64,000 bases of DNA from Stenogyne calaminthoides (lineage: Eukaryota > Streptophyta > Magnoliopsida > Lamiales > Lamiaceae), in contig JBBCBC010000032.1 of NCBI GenBank assembly GCA_037126765.1, positions 2,170,001 to 2,234,000 of the forward strand. Reading direction: 5' to 3'. Below the pieces are notes generated by a model. The model did not search any database and was not told the DNA's origin. It saw only the letters and a list, made by a program, of their open reading frames with translations. The position numbers and the translations under genes are program-made. Below are positions 45,486-56,534 of the stretch, piece after piece; positions within the stretch are counted from its first letter, which is position 1; the number at the start of each line of letters is the position of its first letter.

Positions 45486-45883
45486 AAGAGAGGGTGCCTC
45501 AATTGTAGTTATCAGTCACTTTTCAATAATGTTATTCTTACCATTTGAATTCAACCAAAGCCTTAAGCCTTTATATATGTTTGTAGTTACATGTGCAAAA
45601 TTAAATACGAATATAGGTCCGTCAATTACTAGAAGACATGCAAACGTACGTTATAATCATGCAAGTGACTTAGACCATCACAAAAAGTTCCCCAATATAT
45701 TGGGGACCGCATTCATATTCATTTTATGCTATGAACAAATATTATTAAAAATTATTTCTCATAAAATAGCTTAAAACTCTCTAATCTCTCACACTACCTT
45801 ACTGTAGTAATTAAAAAAAGAAAAGGGTCTTTTATTTCCTCTTCTGAAAAAGTTAATGCAACTCAACTCATTCTAAATATATA
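45486..45883. other. Intergenic stretch
   Basis: No gene is visible. Confidence 0.4.
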
Positions 45884-46078
45884 CTCCTTCCTCCGTTTCA
45901 CATTAATTTTCACACTTTTTTTTTTGGTTTGTCACAATATCAGTTTTCACACCCTAAAATAGATATCTTTTACAAAACTTTTACTCACAAAAAAATACAT
46001 TTATTTACCTATATGTCATTACTTTATACAAAAAGTACATTTTCCTTGGTTTGTGGTCCCAAATCAATATGAAGGGAG
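45884..46078. mobile_element. Stowaway-like MITE
   Basis: The left end is CTCCTTCCTCCGTTTCA after TA (45882-45883). The right end is TATGAAGGGAG before TA (46079-46080). The length, TA duplication and CTCC/GGAG ends fit Stowaway, although the right inverted repeat has lost bases. Confidence 0.65.
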
Positions 46079-46766
46079 TAACTCTCTATCTGCTTTCCAA
46101 TTTGCTTTCCAATTACAACACGCATTAAAGCATGCTGCTTCAATTATGACATTACCAAAACTAGTAAGTACCTAAATTAGTGAAAATGATAAAATATGCA
46201 AGCAAAAATTTTAACCAATGATAAAAGTGTATGTGAGATATATTATTAATAACGAATTCAAACATTTTAATATTAATTAGGGTTAATAACGGATTCCAAC
46301 TTGTACTATTGCACTTTTTACAAATTTCAACCTGCATTATTTTTAAAACAAATTGTATTAGTAAATATTGACAAATTTCAACCCCGACTCATTTTTTTTG
46401 ATTTCTTTTTATTGAATTTCTTCAATTTAATATTTGCTAAAATATTTATTTACCTTATGGTATGTATATATGATTTGTAGGTTATATCTAGTCCAAAAAT
46501 TTCACAAAAAAGTGACCCAATTTAAAATTTATCAATTTTTATTAGTTCAAATTGCATTTTGATTAAAAAAATAATACATGTTGTAATTTGTATACGTCGT
46601 TCAAAATAAAAACTTAAAAAGTTAAAACCATACCGTTAATAGAAACATACAAACGAAAATGGAAAATTTAGCATCATATAACTGTGAGGAAGGCAGGAAT
46701 GAGGTAGTACTACTTCGTGGTTACCGCCGATTAACCGGAGAACGAAAAACGCAGCGGCGATGCCAC
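46079..46766. other. Upstream region of the GDPDL pseudogene
   Basis: AT-rich with no clear repeat boundary. The last 150 bases before the ATG become less AT-rich and may hold the old 5' UTR, with an upstream ATG at 46659. No convincing TATA box was chosen. Confidence 0.35.
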
Positions 46767-49700
46767 ATGTCCGGCTTACTGTCTCTTTTCCTGCTTTGCG
46801 CTTTGGTCGCTTCAGTTTCTGCTCAAAATTCTTCCGAGGATCAGAAATAGTAAAGGGCAAACACTTAGCGGTAAAAATCCCCTGCTCATTTTTCTGTGTG
46901 TAGTGTGGGATGCTGTGTGCGCCATCTGTTTGTTGTGCCGTCATTGAATATTTTCAATTAATTTAAGGGGAAACGAAATGTTGAATGGCGTTTTCAGGTT
47001 GATTTTATTGCTGTTTATTTGAATTGTTGTATTCTGTAATTTTCGAAATTTTGATTTTCACGTTTTGTTGCTACTTTTACCGTGAATTGCTGGCGTGTGT
47101 TTTGAGTTTCTCCTCTTTTCTGCAATTTGTAAACTGTGTGTTTTAACTTGACGGATGAAACTGGGTAAATTTTATAGTTGATAAATCGTCTAGGTTTTTA
47201 TCTTCTGAATTTTATAGTTATTTAAAGCTAAAGAAAACAAAGTTGATGGTTTCTGAAATTTCCTAATAAATCTTGCCGCTAAGTTGGTGTAATTTTAAAA
47301 TAATTTGAAAACAGAAAAAGGTCAACATGCTTATACTTATAAATTATGCTGTTTCCAGAATTACATATTTCTTTCATTTTATGGAGATCCTGACAAATAA
47401 TTGGTAATTTTTTTCTGCAAACAGTAATTTCCAACTATATTTTGGTGTTTATTGTTGAGCTTAATTACTTCCTATTCCTTTATTATAAGTGTGAGAGTTC
47501 TGAGTTAATTCAGCTCTGTATTCTCTCTTAATCATGAAGTTTCCATTCCAATAACTTAAACAAATTGCGTATTTTTCAGGAAATGCGCCTTTTGTCATAG
47601 CAAGAGGCGGATTTTCAGGGATTTTTCCCGATTCCAGTTCTGAGGCATATCAACTGGCTATGAAGACCGGGTCGCCTAATTTACATGTATGGTGTGATAT
47701 CCAGCTGACAAAAGATGGTGTTGGTATCTGCTTTCCAGATATCCAACTAAATAATAATTCAAACATTCGTGAAGTGTACAAAAAAAAGCAAAACACTTAT
47801 ACAATAAATGGAGTCCAAGAGAAAGGATGGTTTTCTGTGGATTTCACCCTAAATGAATTAGCATCTGTCCATTGTAAGTCTGATTCTTAGCCATCTGCTT
47901 TCCTTCAATTTTTGTCCGAGTGGTTTCCGAAAAAGGCAAAGTCTTATGTAAACCGTTGCATCGTGCAACTTTTTTTTTATGTGTATTTTTAAACATTATT
48001 AGTTGTTTAATTAAAACGTATTAGTTTGTCAGTATTAGTTGTTTCATTCAAAAGTATTAGTTGCTATACTGTAAAGTAATAGTTGCGAACCAGTTGTACA
48101 GTAATTTTTTTTACATTAGACCAACTAGATGGTTGTTATCCTGCTCAAACTGTGACGCAAAAGAATCTCCCTTTTGCTGTATCTTTTAGTATTTACCTGT
48201 TCTTCCTATGCTGTAACAATGATCTGTTTCTACGGATTATCTGAGACCATCAAATGGAGTGAAAAAACAAAAGTAACATTTGGCAGAAAATTACTCACCC
48301 CGATTACCATATAGCTATTGCTTTGCTGCTTAATTTTAACTCTTTTCTTTCCAGGCCACACATTTTAGACTTTTAGTAGATTCCTGGATATTTTTCTTTT
48401 CACAGTATATATATATGCATATTCATGTAAACCCATTGATTGCTTTTCTCCCCCATGTAGTAAACCCATTTTAGAGCTTATTTTTTCATCGTTTTACAGC
48501 TCTAAGTTCGTCTTGCCTTTCTCAATGAAGAAAAGAAACTAGATTACCTTGGCATATGGTTATATTGGCATAATATATATGCCCAACCAGTACTGATGCT
48601 GTTGTTTCAAGTATCTATAACTAAAGTTTCTGTGTTGGCTTCATTGAAGCTTGCTTGTTACCAGTGAATCTAAATAAGAGATGGTCACTAAATTCATTCT
48701 GACTGTCTTTTATTTTTGGACAGTGAAACAAAGCATTTATTCCCGTACGGAAAAGTTTGATCGTAACCGGATGCCAATTCTTACAGTTGAAAATGTATCA
48801 ATCTTAACAAAACCAGCCCGATTGTGGTTAAACATTCCGGTAGAGAATCACATCCTTCATTTGTACATTTTTATCAGCTATTATTTGGTGAGTCCTGATT
48901 TTTTGTCTATTACTTGTGCAGCATGATGCATTTTTCAGCCAACATAACATGAGGAGCTTCATTATTTCCTTATCTAGACTCATGGTTATTAACCATATTT
49001 CATCTCCTGAGGTGGGCTTCCTGAAAGGTATCATGCCACAATTTAGAACGGGCCCGACAAAGCTTATATTTCAATTCCTGGGACGTGATGATGTGGAGCC
49101 TTCGACCAACCAAACATACAGCTCTCTTTTGAAGAATCTTACATTTATCAAAACCTTCGCTACAGGCATTCTAGTTCCCAAAAGTTACATATGGATAGTA
49201 GACAACAACCGATATTTACAGAGTTACACCTCTCTTGTACTGGATGCTCATAAAGAGGGCTTAGAAGTTTTTGCATATACTTTCACAAATGATGCACGTT
49301 TACCGTATAATTACAGCTATGATCCAGTGGCTGAAAGTCTTTCTTTTATTGACAACGGGCAATTTTCGGTTGATGGCATGCTTTCTGACTTCCCAGCAAC
49401 TACATCTGCAGCTGTAGGTAAAATAATGTCATTTAAATTTTTCCTTTTATTATTTTATGACAGTAAGTTGCATATAGAGTAAGTTATTGAAATTTCTAGT
49501 CCATGTCTTGTAATCATATTTTGCAGTAATACATCATTCAGATGATATAGTTTCCTTACTCTTCGAAGTCTTCCTGATATCTGGTGATCTTTTCTGGCTG
49601 AAATGAGCTGGAACTTTTGATAAGATCTCAGAGTGAAGAATTCTATTGCACATATTTTTACTATGGAGAATAAATAATAAATACTTTTCCTTCTTGCAGA

Positions 49701-50154
49701 TTGCTTCTCACATATGGGCGAAAATGACACATATGTAGTAATAGTTGCACTTAGCTGGTATAGAGTTAAAACTGCTTCTCCTAAATTGTTTCTATCTTTT
49801 AATTCAGACAAACCTTTGATTATATCTTCTGAGGGAGCTAGTGGGGACTATCCTGGTTGTACTGATAAGGCATATGCTAAAGCTGTATCGGATGGCGTGG
49901 ATATACTTGACTTTCCTGTTCAAATTACAAGCGATGGAATACCCTTTTGTTTGGGATCTATTAACCTTAGACATAGAACGAACGCTGTTCAGACAAATTT
50001 GAGCCGCCTGACAACAATTAATCAAGAGCTTAATATAACCGATGGGATCTTCACCTATAGTCTCACATGGAGCCAAATTCAGATGTTAATTAGGGATGAC
50101 CCAAGGATCTTCTCCCTGATATTTCTTGGTTTCTCTCCCTCATGTTCTCTGTAG
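46767..50154 (+). pseudogene. Truncated SHV3/GDPDL-like glycerophosphodiester phosphodiesterase
   Basis: Exons match the plant SHV3/GDPDL family of secreted, GPI-anchored, cell-wall-related proteins with tandem GDPD-like domains. Exon 1 (46767-46870) encodes a signal peptide, MSGLLSLFLLCALVASVSAQ. Exon 2 (47580-47873) has FVIARGGFSGIFPDSS and WCDIQLTKDGVGICFPDIQL. Exon 3 is 48724-48839. Exon 4 (48922-49417) has ISSPEVGFLKGI and NYSYDPVAESLSFIDNGQFS. Exon 5 (from 49700) has CFSHMGENDT and later SEGASGDYPGCTDKAYAKAV. Exons 1-4 have GT/AG borders in matching phase. Two defects are visible. In exon 1, seven extra bases, AGTAAAG at about 46848-46854, create an in-frame TAG. The gene also stops near 50152 after roughly 480 codons, against about 750 in the family, lacking the rest of the second domain and the GPI signal. 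The junction before DKPLIIS has no in-phase donor. Confidence 0.75.
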
Positions 50155-50689
50155 TTTCTCACTGATTTTCTTGTTTATAGAAAAATACAGTATCCATAAT
50201 CTTTACAATAAGAATTTGGTCTAATTATAAGTATGCATGTATATAAATAACGAACCGATCTATTATTCTAATTATATAATTTGATTGTCATCATGTATAT
50301 TAATTGATTGATGCGTGTTCATTTTTATTGTTTTGATACATGGGGCAGCAACTTAAATAAGAGTTGGGACACGGTTTCAGAGTAGAAAACCCAATACAAC
50401 AGAGGAGAAATAAGTGCAGTAAAATGATAACTTACTGCTTAAACAATCTAAAGCTGCATAGTAAATTACAGAAATTCTTGGTCTTGTAAATTTGAGACAG
50501 CTAGAAAAGAACAAAATTACTCGAAATGAAACAAATACAGATCGATAAACCAAACAAACACGCACAAAACCATCATTGCCATTATCACTCCTAACAATGC
50601 ACAACACACATTGCAATCATCGCCATAATTTCTTTCTTGAATCTTCCTCAATTTCTCCCCTTTAAATACACATCCCACCTTAATCTCCA

Positions 50690-50697
50690 TATATAAT
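50690..50697 (+). promoter_or_regulatory. Candidate TATA box of the ACP gene
   Basis: TATATAAT lies about 55 bp before the ATG at 50751, a sensible distance for a short leader. The leader that follows is rich in pyrimidines, TTTTTTCTAACCTCACAT. Confidence 0.45.
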
Positions 50698-50750
50698 TCC
50701 CACCACTTTTTAGTTTTTTCTAACCTCACATACATCCCCTTACATAATCA

Positions 50751-51134
50751 ATGGCCTCACTTACTTCCAATCTGCAGTCAGCTCCCCCCTGCACCACCCT
50801 TCTCCGGGCGGGCCCCAACCAAGCAACAGCCGTGAGCTTCGCCACAAAAGCCCGTTCCTACAGAAGCCCGAAAATCGCGTGCTCCGTAGCCCAGCCAGAA
50901 ACTCTACAGGTGGTGCAATGCACGATCGCGAAACAGCTATCCATCGATGAGGCAACGGTGATGCCACAGACCAAATTCGCCAACTTGGGAGTTGATTCGT
51001 TGGACATGGTGGAGATCATGATGGCTTTGGAGGAGAAATTCGACGTTTCCATCGGAGAAGGCGGAGCTGAGAACATTGCAACGGTTCAGGACGCCGCGGA
51101 TTTGATTGAGAAAGTGAAGGCAGCCGCAGCTTAA
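50751..51134 (+). CDS. Plastid acyl carrier protein, intronless
   Basis: A complete 127-codon ORF. Residues 1 to about 44 form a chloroplast transit peptide, rich in Ser, Thr, Ala and Arg with few acidic residues, ending near SPKIAC. The mature part is a type II acyl carrier protein with FANLGVDSLDMVEIMMALEE. Ser83 of the DSL motif is the expected 4'-phosphopantetheine attachment site. The C-terminus, NIATVQDAADLIEKVKAAAA, matches the family. It would carry growing acyl chains in plastid fatty-acid synthesis. The usual GADSL is GVDSL here, and DSLDT is DSLDM. The ATG is the first in frame and gives a sound transit peptide. The ORF has no intron, whereas well-studied plastid ACP genes of Arabidopsis and Brassica contain introns, so a retrocopy or intron loss is possible. 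Its intact frame beside a dead neighbour argues that it is or was recently functional. Confidence 0.88.
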   Translation: MASLTSNLQSAPPCTTLLRAGPNQATAVSFATKARSYRSPKIACSVAQPETLQVVQCTIAKQLSIDEATVMPQTKFANLGVDSLDMVEIMMALEEKFDVSIGEGGAENIATVQDAADLIEKVKAAAA

Positions 51135-52274
51135 CTCATCAACATGAATTTGTAACGTTGTTTTGTTTTGATTTGATGATTGACTGATTCCAGATGAAAC
51201 TATGTATCTGCGTTTTGAAGTTGATAATCTTTTGCATGCATTGCTTTTGTAATAATAGTCTGAAATGATTAATGATGCATGGTGCTGTTGAAATTGGTTT
51301 TGGGGCTAAAAGCATGCATTGAACTCATATTATTTGACCTTTTTTTATTTATTTGAAAGGCATATATTTGACCTTTTTTTACCTCCTCCTATATTTGTTG
51401 CTCTCAAATTTATATTATTATCATTTGAGCTCTAGATTAATAAAAGTCGCTAACAATTTGACATCCAGCCCTTAATTTCCGTGGTGCACTGCATCAATAC
51501 AGGAATTTTATTTATTTATGTCATTTTTTCCTGTTTCAATTATATTTTATCTTCTTAATCTTTAACGCATGGACCTAGAATTATGGTGGTTCGTTGATTT
51601 TTTTTCACAATACATGGTAACTGACATAAAATCACGCTGTGACGGTATATCCATGTCACGCGTCGTCACCTTAACAGCTATATATTCTTATGGCTTTAAT
51701 TTAATTTTTTTTAAAGCCTTATGGCTTTAATTTGAAAAAGTCCAATCCAACACGTTTTTAGATTTCCTTAATTATTAGTTGTATTTATTTTCTTATGTTT
51801 AATTTCATGTGACGCGCTGCTGCTCTCCTGCCACGTCACTCTCGCTCTCAGTTAATTATGCATTTATATGCCTTTTATTTTTTAATCCTTAAATTAATTG
51901 TTTTCTTTATAATCTTCATCCCTAAAATTTGTTAGTAAGTATATTAAGTAAATGAATTCTAATGTAATAATTTTTTAATTTTAATCAAAAATTGATTCTA
52001 ATACTTAATATATTTTGAGTGTGGTCTCATGTGCACTAAGTGCACCATATACTTTATATATAATGTATTTTTGAAATATACAACTTATTTACATTAAAAC
52101 ATGAAATGTACATATATTTTATCTATTAAGTTGAGCTCCCTTACTCGAATTTTTGGCTCCTCACTGTAATTAATTAATATAAATTCTCCTATAAATACAA
52201 GTTTTATAGTGTGAAATTGGATTTAGTCAATAATACTCATTGCATTCATGCAGTATCTAATAACACTATTCTTA
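51135..52274. other. 3' flank of the ACP gene and AT-rich intergenic DNA
   Basis: The first 120 bases probably hold the 3' UTR; ATGATTAATGATGC and TTTTGTAATAATAG near 51240-51280 are possible poly(A)-signal contexts. Near 52020-52120, GTGCACTAAGTGCACCATA resembles the MITE end at 54123. No other gene is seen. Confidence 0.45.
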
Positions 52275-53474
52275 TGGTTCACCGTCCCAATTCTTTTTTC
52301 ACATTTACTGTTTTCTCGTGTTTTAGCGAGCGAGTTTTTTATTAGTGTTTGAAATAATAAAATAATTTTTAAGGAGAGGTATATCTATCATACTCCTCCT
52401 TACAAGTCACTTTATCATTTCAAATACTAATTGATGTGCAAAAAAGTGGCTAAGAGATGACTTGGAATTCAACAAGGGTTCGATCGTTGAATTGTGAAGA
52501 ACTTCGAGTTTTGACCGTGGGAAATCCTCCAATGCCACGTAGGTACCTGAAAAACACGCCGGAGGGGATTCCGGCGCGGGCTCTCCGACGCTCAAGTCAG
52601 GTATCACTCTAAATTCAGGTGAAAATAGTATGAAATAACTCGAATTCAAGCAAGTAAGTAAAAATATGTGCTTGTGTGTTTTGTGCTATCTGGAACGGAT
52701 ATTTAAATCCCTCCGGAAGGAGGTAACCGTTTTTCCCCTCTCTATCTACCTTTCTGTCGTGCCTTGCCTTTCCTCCCCCTCTTCTCGAAACTAATTCACG
52801 ACTCCGACGTCTTCAACTCTCTCTTCAAGCGGATCGTCATCCTGAGCCCTTGACCACAATCCAACGGCCCCATCCTTTCTAAACCTTTCAGCTTCTTGCT
52901 TATAATCCCATGAAGATCGGAACTACCCTCTTCAGCCCACTACGTACTCACGCGAATTAAGGCTTTCTAGTCGTTGATCCTCCTCCTTTCAAGGTCCTGA
53001 TTATCCCCTTGCCTTTATGAACAATCATCCACCGACCCAACGAACAGCCGTCCTCAACCTGAAATCCTACCTATCGAGCCCAACCCCTTGGGCCCGATCT
53101 TCCTAAACCCAACTTCTAAAATTGGCCCAGACCCTTAAACTCAACCTCTGGGCTTGGACTATCTTCTTGGAGCCCAGATTCCGCGCTTAACTTCTTTCCC
53201 TGGGCCTTACTCTCTCTCGGGCCCGCTTGCCAGCTATCCCTCCAGTCCACTGGAGCTTACTGTCATGCAACGTTTCTGGGCCCATCATCCAGGCCCAGGT
53301 CCTTCTTATGCCACCTCAGCCCATTCACTTAGTCTACTATTCTTTCAAAGTACGGTCAACGATCCACGTGCCCTCTTTTCATTGGGCGGCAGAAATATTC
53401 TCCATCACTAATAAACAATTCGCTCGTTAAAACACGAGAAAAAAAATCGTGTGAAAAAAGAGTTGGGACGGAGG
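52275..53474. mobile_element. Stowaway MITE split by a solo LTR
   Basis: The left end has CACCGTCCCAATTC after TA. The right end has GAGTTGGGACGGAGG before TA (53475-53476). The interior, GCGAGCGAGTTTTTTATTAG and TTTATCATTTCAAATACTAA, is the same MITE family that is embedded in the satellite at the right end of the window. Removing the 976-bp insert and one CTAAT leaves about 220 bp, the normal size of that family. Confidence 0.75.
52432..53407. mobile_element. Solo LTR, 976 bp, unknown family
   Basis: TGATGTGCAAAAAAGTGG to TTCTCCATCA, flanked by a perfect CTAAT duplication (52427-52431 and 53408-53412). It is less AT-rich than its surroundings, with CCGGAGGGGATTCCGGCGCG near 52560 and many GGGCCC/GGCCCA stretches. 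TG...CA ends and a 5-bp duplication define it as an LTR. ORFs at 52407-52649 and 53154-53430 lie inside it and have no recognisable domain. Confidence 0.75.
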
Positions 53475-53476
53475 TA

Positions 53477-53867
53477 ATATATTTTTACACATGAAACTAT
53501 ACATGATATTAATTTATAAATATAATTATATTATTGAATAAATATTATGATATTATTAAATGAAAAAGTACTAATTAATTTCAATAGACTGATTCATTAA
53601 TTAATTAAGTTGGGTAACTAGCATTAATCTCACATAGGGATCTCTGCGTTATACCCTTTCGACATGATGTCGTCATGATATCGCAACGTGGAAGTCCCAT
53701 TTTTTGGATTTCTTTGGTTTGGAAATACCTGCGACTTGACCATACACCCTAAAGCAGCTTTTATCATAACACTAAACTACATTTTCCTAATTACTTTGTC
53801 TTTATTCTAATCTATTTATCTTATCAATTAATCTTATCTCTCCTTGGAAGACTTCACGTTTCGTTTT
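53477..53867. other. AT-rich intergenic stretch
   Basis: No gene or clear repeat boundary. Confidence 0.4.
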
Positions 53868-54110
53868 CAATTTTTTTTTTGGGGGGTAAAAGGTAATTTT
53901 ATTAATGTTGGGAAAAAAGAGAGCCCAACCTAAACATTTAGAGGGTTTAAATATCTATCAATTCTCTAGGATTTACAAATCAATCTTTAAGTGTTTCGAT
54001 GCCTATAATTTGAAATTTCGACGTAAACCAGCTCCAAAAATGGCCTCACTAATTTTAAAATTTAAAAACAAAGTCTTGCTAAATTTATTTTATATTAGAG
54101 TAAATCTTAT
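53868..54110 (-). repeat. Probable 3' end of a LINE
   Basis: A T-run followed by GGTAAAAGGTAATTTTATTA resembles the poly(A)-proximal 3' UTR of plant LINEs read backwards. The copy near 18690 begins with a similar T-run, AAGGTAAAGATGAATCTCAT. No RT sequence is left. Confidence 0.4.
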
Positions 54111-54122
54111 GTGTTGCATTTG

Positions 54123-54315
54123 GGTGCACAGTGCACTTATACATAGTAAATTTTAAAATCATATAATTTGTTATACTGAAAGATGCAACTTGTTTACGTT
54201 GATCGTGCAACTATTTTTTCATATGAATAGTTGCCTGATTTAATATAAACAAATTGAATATTTCAGTATAAGTAGGTACATGATTCTAAAATACATTATA
54301 AGTGCAAGATGCACC
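54123..54315. mobile_element. Short inverted-repeat MITE
   Basis: GGTGCACAGTGCACTTATAC at the left and, inverted, GGTGCATCTTGCACTTATAA at the right. Further complementarity (TTTTAAAATCATATA and TTTTAGAATCATGTA) extends the arms to about 45 bp. Related end fragments occur near 38070 and 52020. Confidence 0.6.
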
Positions 54316-54610
54316 TGGATGGATAAACGACTTAGGATCCGCTTGATTTGACTAGGGAATGGTAATGATAATGAGTATCATTGAGGGGTCAATCATTAAT
54401 GGTTATTGATTTCATTGTTATTGTTTGGTTAGAATGTGAACAATTGGTATCATATGAGGTGGGTTGAGTAGGTGAGGACAATCAACTACTTACTTCTATT
54501 CTCATTACTTGTGTATCAAAACCAGAGGCGGCCTTGGGGTGGCGCAAGTGGTGCCGATGCACAGGGCCCCTTTCCGACGAGACCCCAATTTTTGTTATAT
54601 ATATATATTA
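54316..54610. other. Intergenic stretch
   Basis: CCAGAGGCGGCCTTGGGGTG at about 54521 resembles a transposon terminus, but no partner end was found. Confidence 0.4.
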
Positions 54611-54868
54611 CTCCCTTCGTCCTATTTTTTATTATTCATTTACTGTAGATACAGAGATTAAGAAAAAATATGAGATAATAGTATTAAATTGTGTAAAGTG
54701 GGTAAAGTGGGTTTGATGAGGGAAATAATAATATTAAATAGTGTAAAATGAATTTAGTGGAGAGAAATAATAGTATTAAATAGTATTGAATGTTGTTTTA
54801 TTGTCTTATTTGAAAATAGGTAAACAAAATTAGGACGCTGCGAATAATCAAAATCAAGACGGAAGGAG
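54611..54868. mobile_element. Stowaway MITE
   Basis: 258 bp, CTCCCTTCGTCCTATTTTTT to AAGACGGAAGGAG, with TA on both sides (54609-54610 and 54869-54870). Confidence 0.8.
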
Positions 54869-55047
54869 TATCTATTATAATTTAAAAAATCGAGATATCT
54901 AACATCATTAGCTTGCAGATGAGTTGGCTACTTCTTCAATTCCAATTCCTAGTAAATGTTAGGTTGTGGGTTCAACCCCTTTTTGCATTAAAACTACAAG
55001 CAACATTAATATAATTGATTTTTATTATCCATTTCCATTACTTCAAT

Positions 55048-55454
55048 TAGGGATGACAATTTCAAGCACGACACGAAAATTGCAGGTTAGTGTTTAGTCT
55101 TATCGTGTTCGTATCGTTATCGTGTAAACACGATAAGAACACGAAATTTTCATGTCGTGTTCGTATCGTGTTTCTGTCAACCCGATAAGTTTGAATTAAA
55201 AATATTTTATTATACATATGACTTGACATTTTATAATTTTATTAGAAAATTTTATTTTTTATCGTGTCATATCGTGTTAACGTGTATTCATATCGTACAA
55301 TATCAAAATTTTAATATAAATTCTATTTTAAGATTTATTTAATTTTCTTATCGTGTCGTATCGTGTCACCACGGATTATTATCGTGTCGTGTTCGTATTT
55401 GGTCTTATCGTGTCGACACGAAACACGACTCAATAGCATAAATTGCCACCCCTA
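55048..55454. mobile_element. hAT-type MITE
   Basis: 407 bp with ends TAGGGATGACAATTT and, inverted, TAGGGGTGGCAATTT. It has an imperfect 8-bp duplication, ACTTCAAT and ACTCCAAC (6 of 8). The interior is packed with TCGTGTCG, CACGATAAGAACACG and related inverted motifs. The ORF 55157-55342 is a repeat translation. Confidence 0.8.
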
Positions 55455-56118
55455 ACTCCAACCCTTAGTCTTCATATTATTCTATGATATTTGATTGCGT
55501 GGAGCGTGTTTTAAATAATTTTGATTAATTAGGCTAAAAATTTAAACCTCTCCAATTTCCGATAGATCAGATATACGTACGCTTTCGTCTAAGAAAATCA
55601 TTGGAAAAATCAATTAGTCAAGTCATTTCGAATTATGTCCTTTTTCTTTCTTTTTTTGACAGATTCGAATTATGTCCTGATGAGTATTAAATTTCAAGAC
55701 GAAAAAAAATCTGGTCATTAATATCACATGTGGAGTTGTGACATAATGAATTAGTAATTAAATGAGCTAAAACATATATAGTTTTATATAAAAATTGGAC
55801 TATATATTTGAGATCTTAAAAAGAAAATAGTAACATTCATGTCAATCATGTCTATACATGAATTTTATCAGTGTTGTGCACAAAAAACTATCACCTTTAT
55901 GAAGAAAAAAAAATTATCATTGTTTAAAAAAGATTTTATTTTTCAAACATTCAAATAATATTAATTTTTGTGCGTAATAGAAATAATTTTTGTGCATAAC
56001 AATAATATTAAAAAAATAGAGTTCTAGTCAACTCGAATTATCAAAAGAAAAATAAATTTATATATAAATAAGACGTGGGAGGATTTAAAATATGTATATA
56101 CATGTATGAGAAGATTTT
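55455..56118. other. AT-rich intergenic stretch
   Basis: No gene or defined repeat. Confidence 0.4.
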
Positions 56119-56128
56119 ATGTGAAACT

Positions 56129-56238
56129 GATTTATCGTACACCACTCATACTATAGCTTGTAAAAATTAATATTATAGCAACTATAGTATTAATTTCTAC
56201 AAGCAATAGTATGAGTGATGCACGGTAAACCAATTTGA
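56129..56238. mobile_element. Palindromic MITE, 110 bp
   Basis: Arms of about 48 bp (56131-56178 and 56181-56230) pair almost completely, for example CACTCATACTATAG with CTATTGCTTGTAG-side sequence CAATAGTATGAGTG. It is flanked by a perfect 10-bp direct repeat, ATGTGAAACT (56119-56128 and 56238-56247), the size range of Mutator-like target duplications. Confidence 0.65.
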
Positions 56239-56534
56239 TGTGAAACTTTGCCTACATGTATATATGCTTCATTGATTTTGACATGGAATTTTAAGCGTCG
56301 GTTTCGGAATTAAAGTTAATGAAACAACTTTATTTTCTACATATACCTCTCAATTGATTTTGTTCTCCCTGGCTCAACTTTCATATTCGAACTGTTTTAG
56401 GAAAAAAAAAACTTGATATTCAAACTCTTTAATTATGTATTTAGCCTCTTCCAAAAAAAATAAATTATGTACGTAGCCCTTATTTTATACTTTATATTAA
56501 TTATTCAAGTAATTGTTTTGTACCTCATTACATA

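Noticed and set aside
39845..45774. ORFs with repeated LAQVDPEPQ or EAQDPPEP motifs
   Set aside because: The 45-bp LTR minisatellite is a multiple of three and opens both strands; these are not protein genes.
54917..54990. tRNA-like or SINE-like segment with GAGTTGGCTACTTC and GTGGGTTCAACCCC, resembling A and B boxes
   Set aside because: No cloverleaf could be drawn, no SINE tail was seen and no second copy was found in the window.
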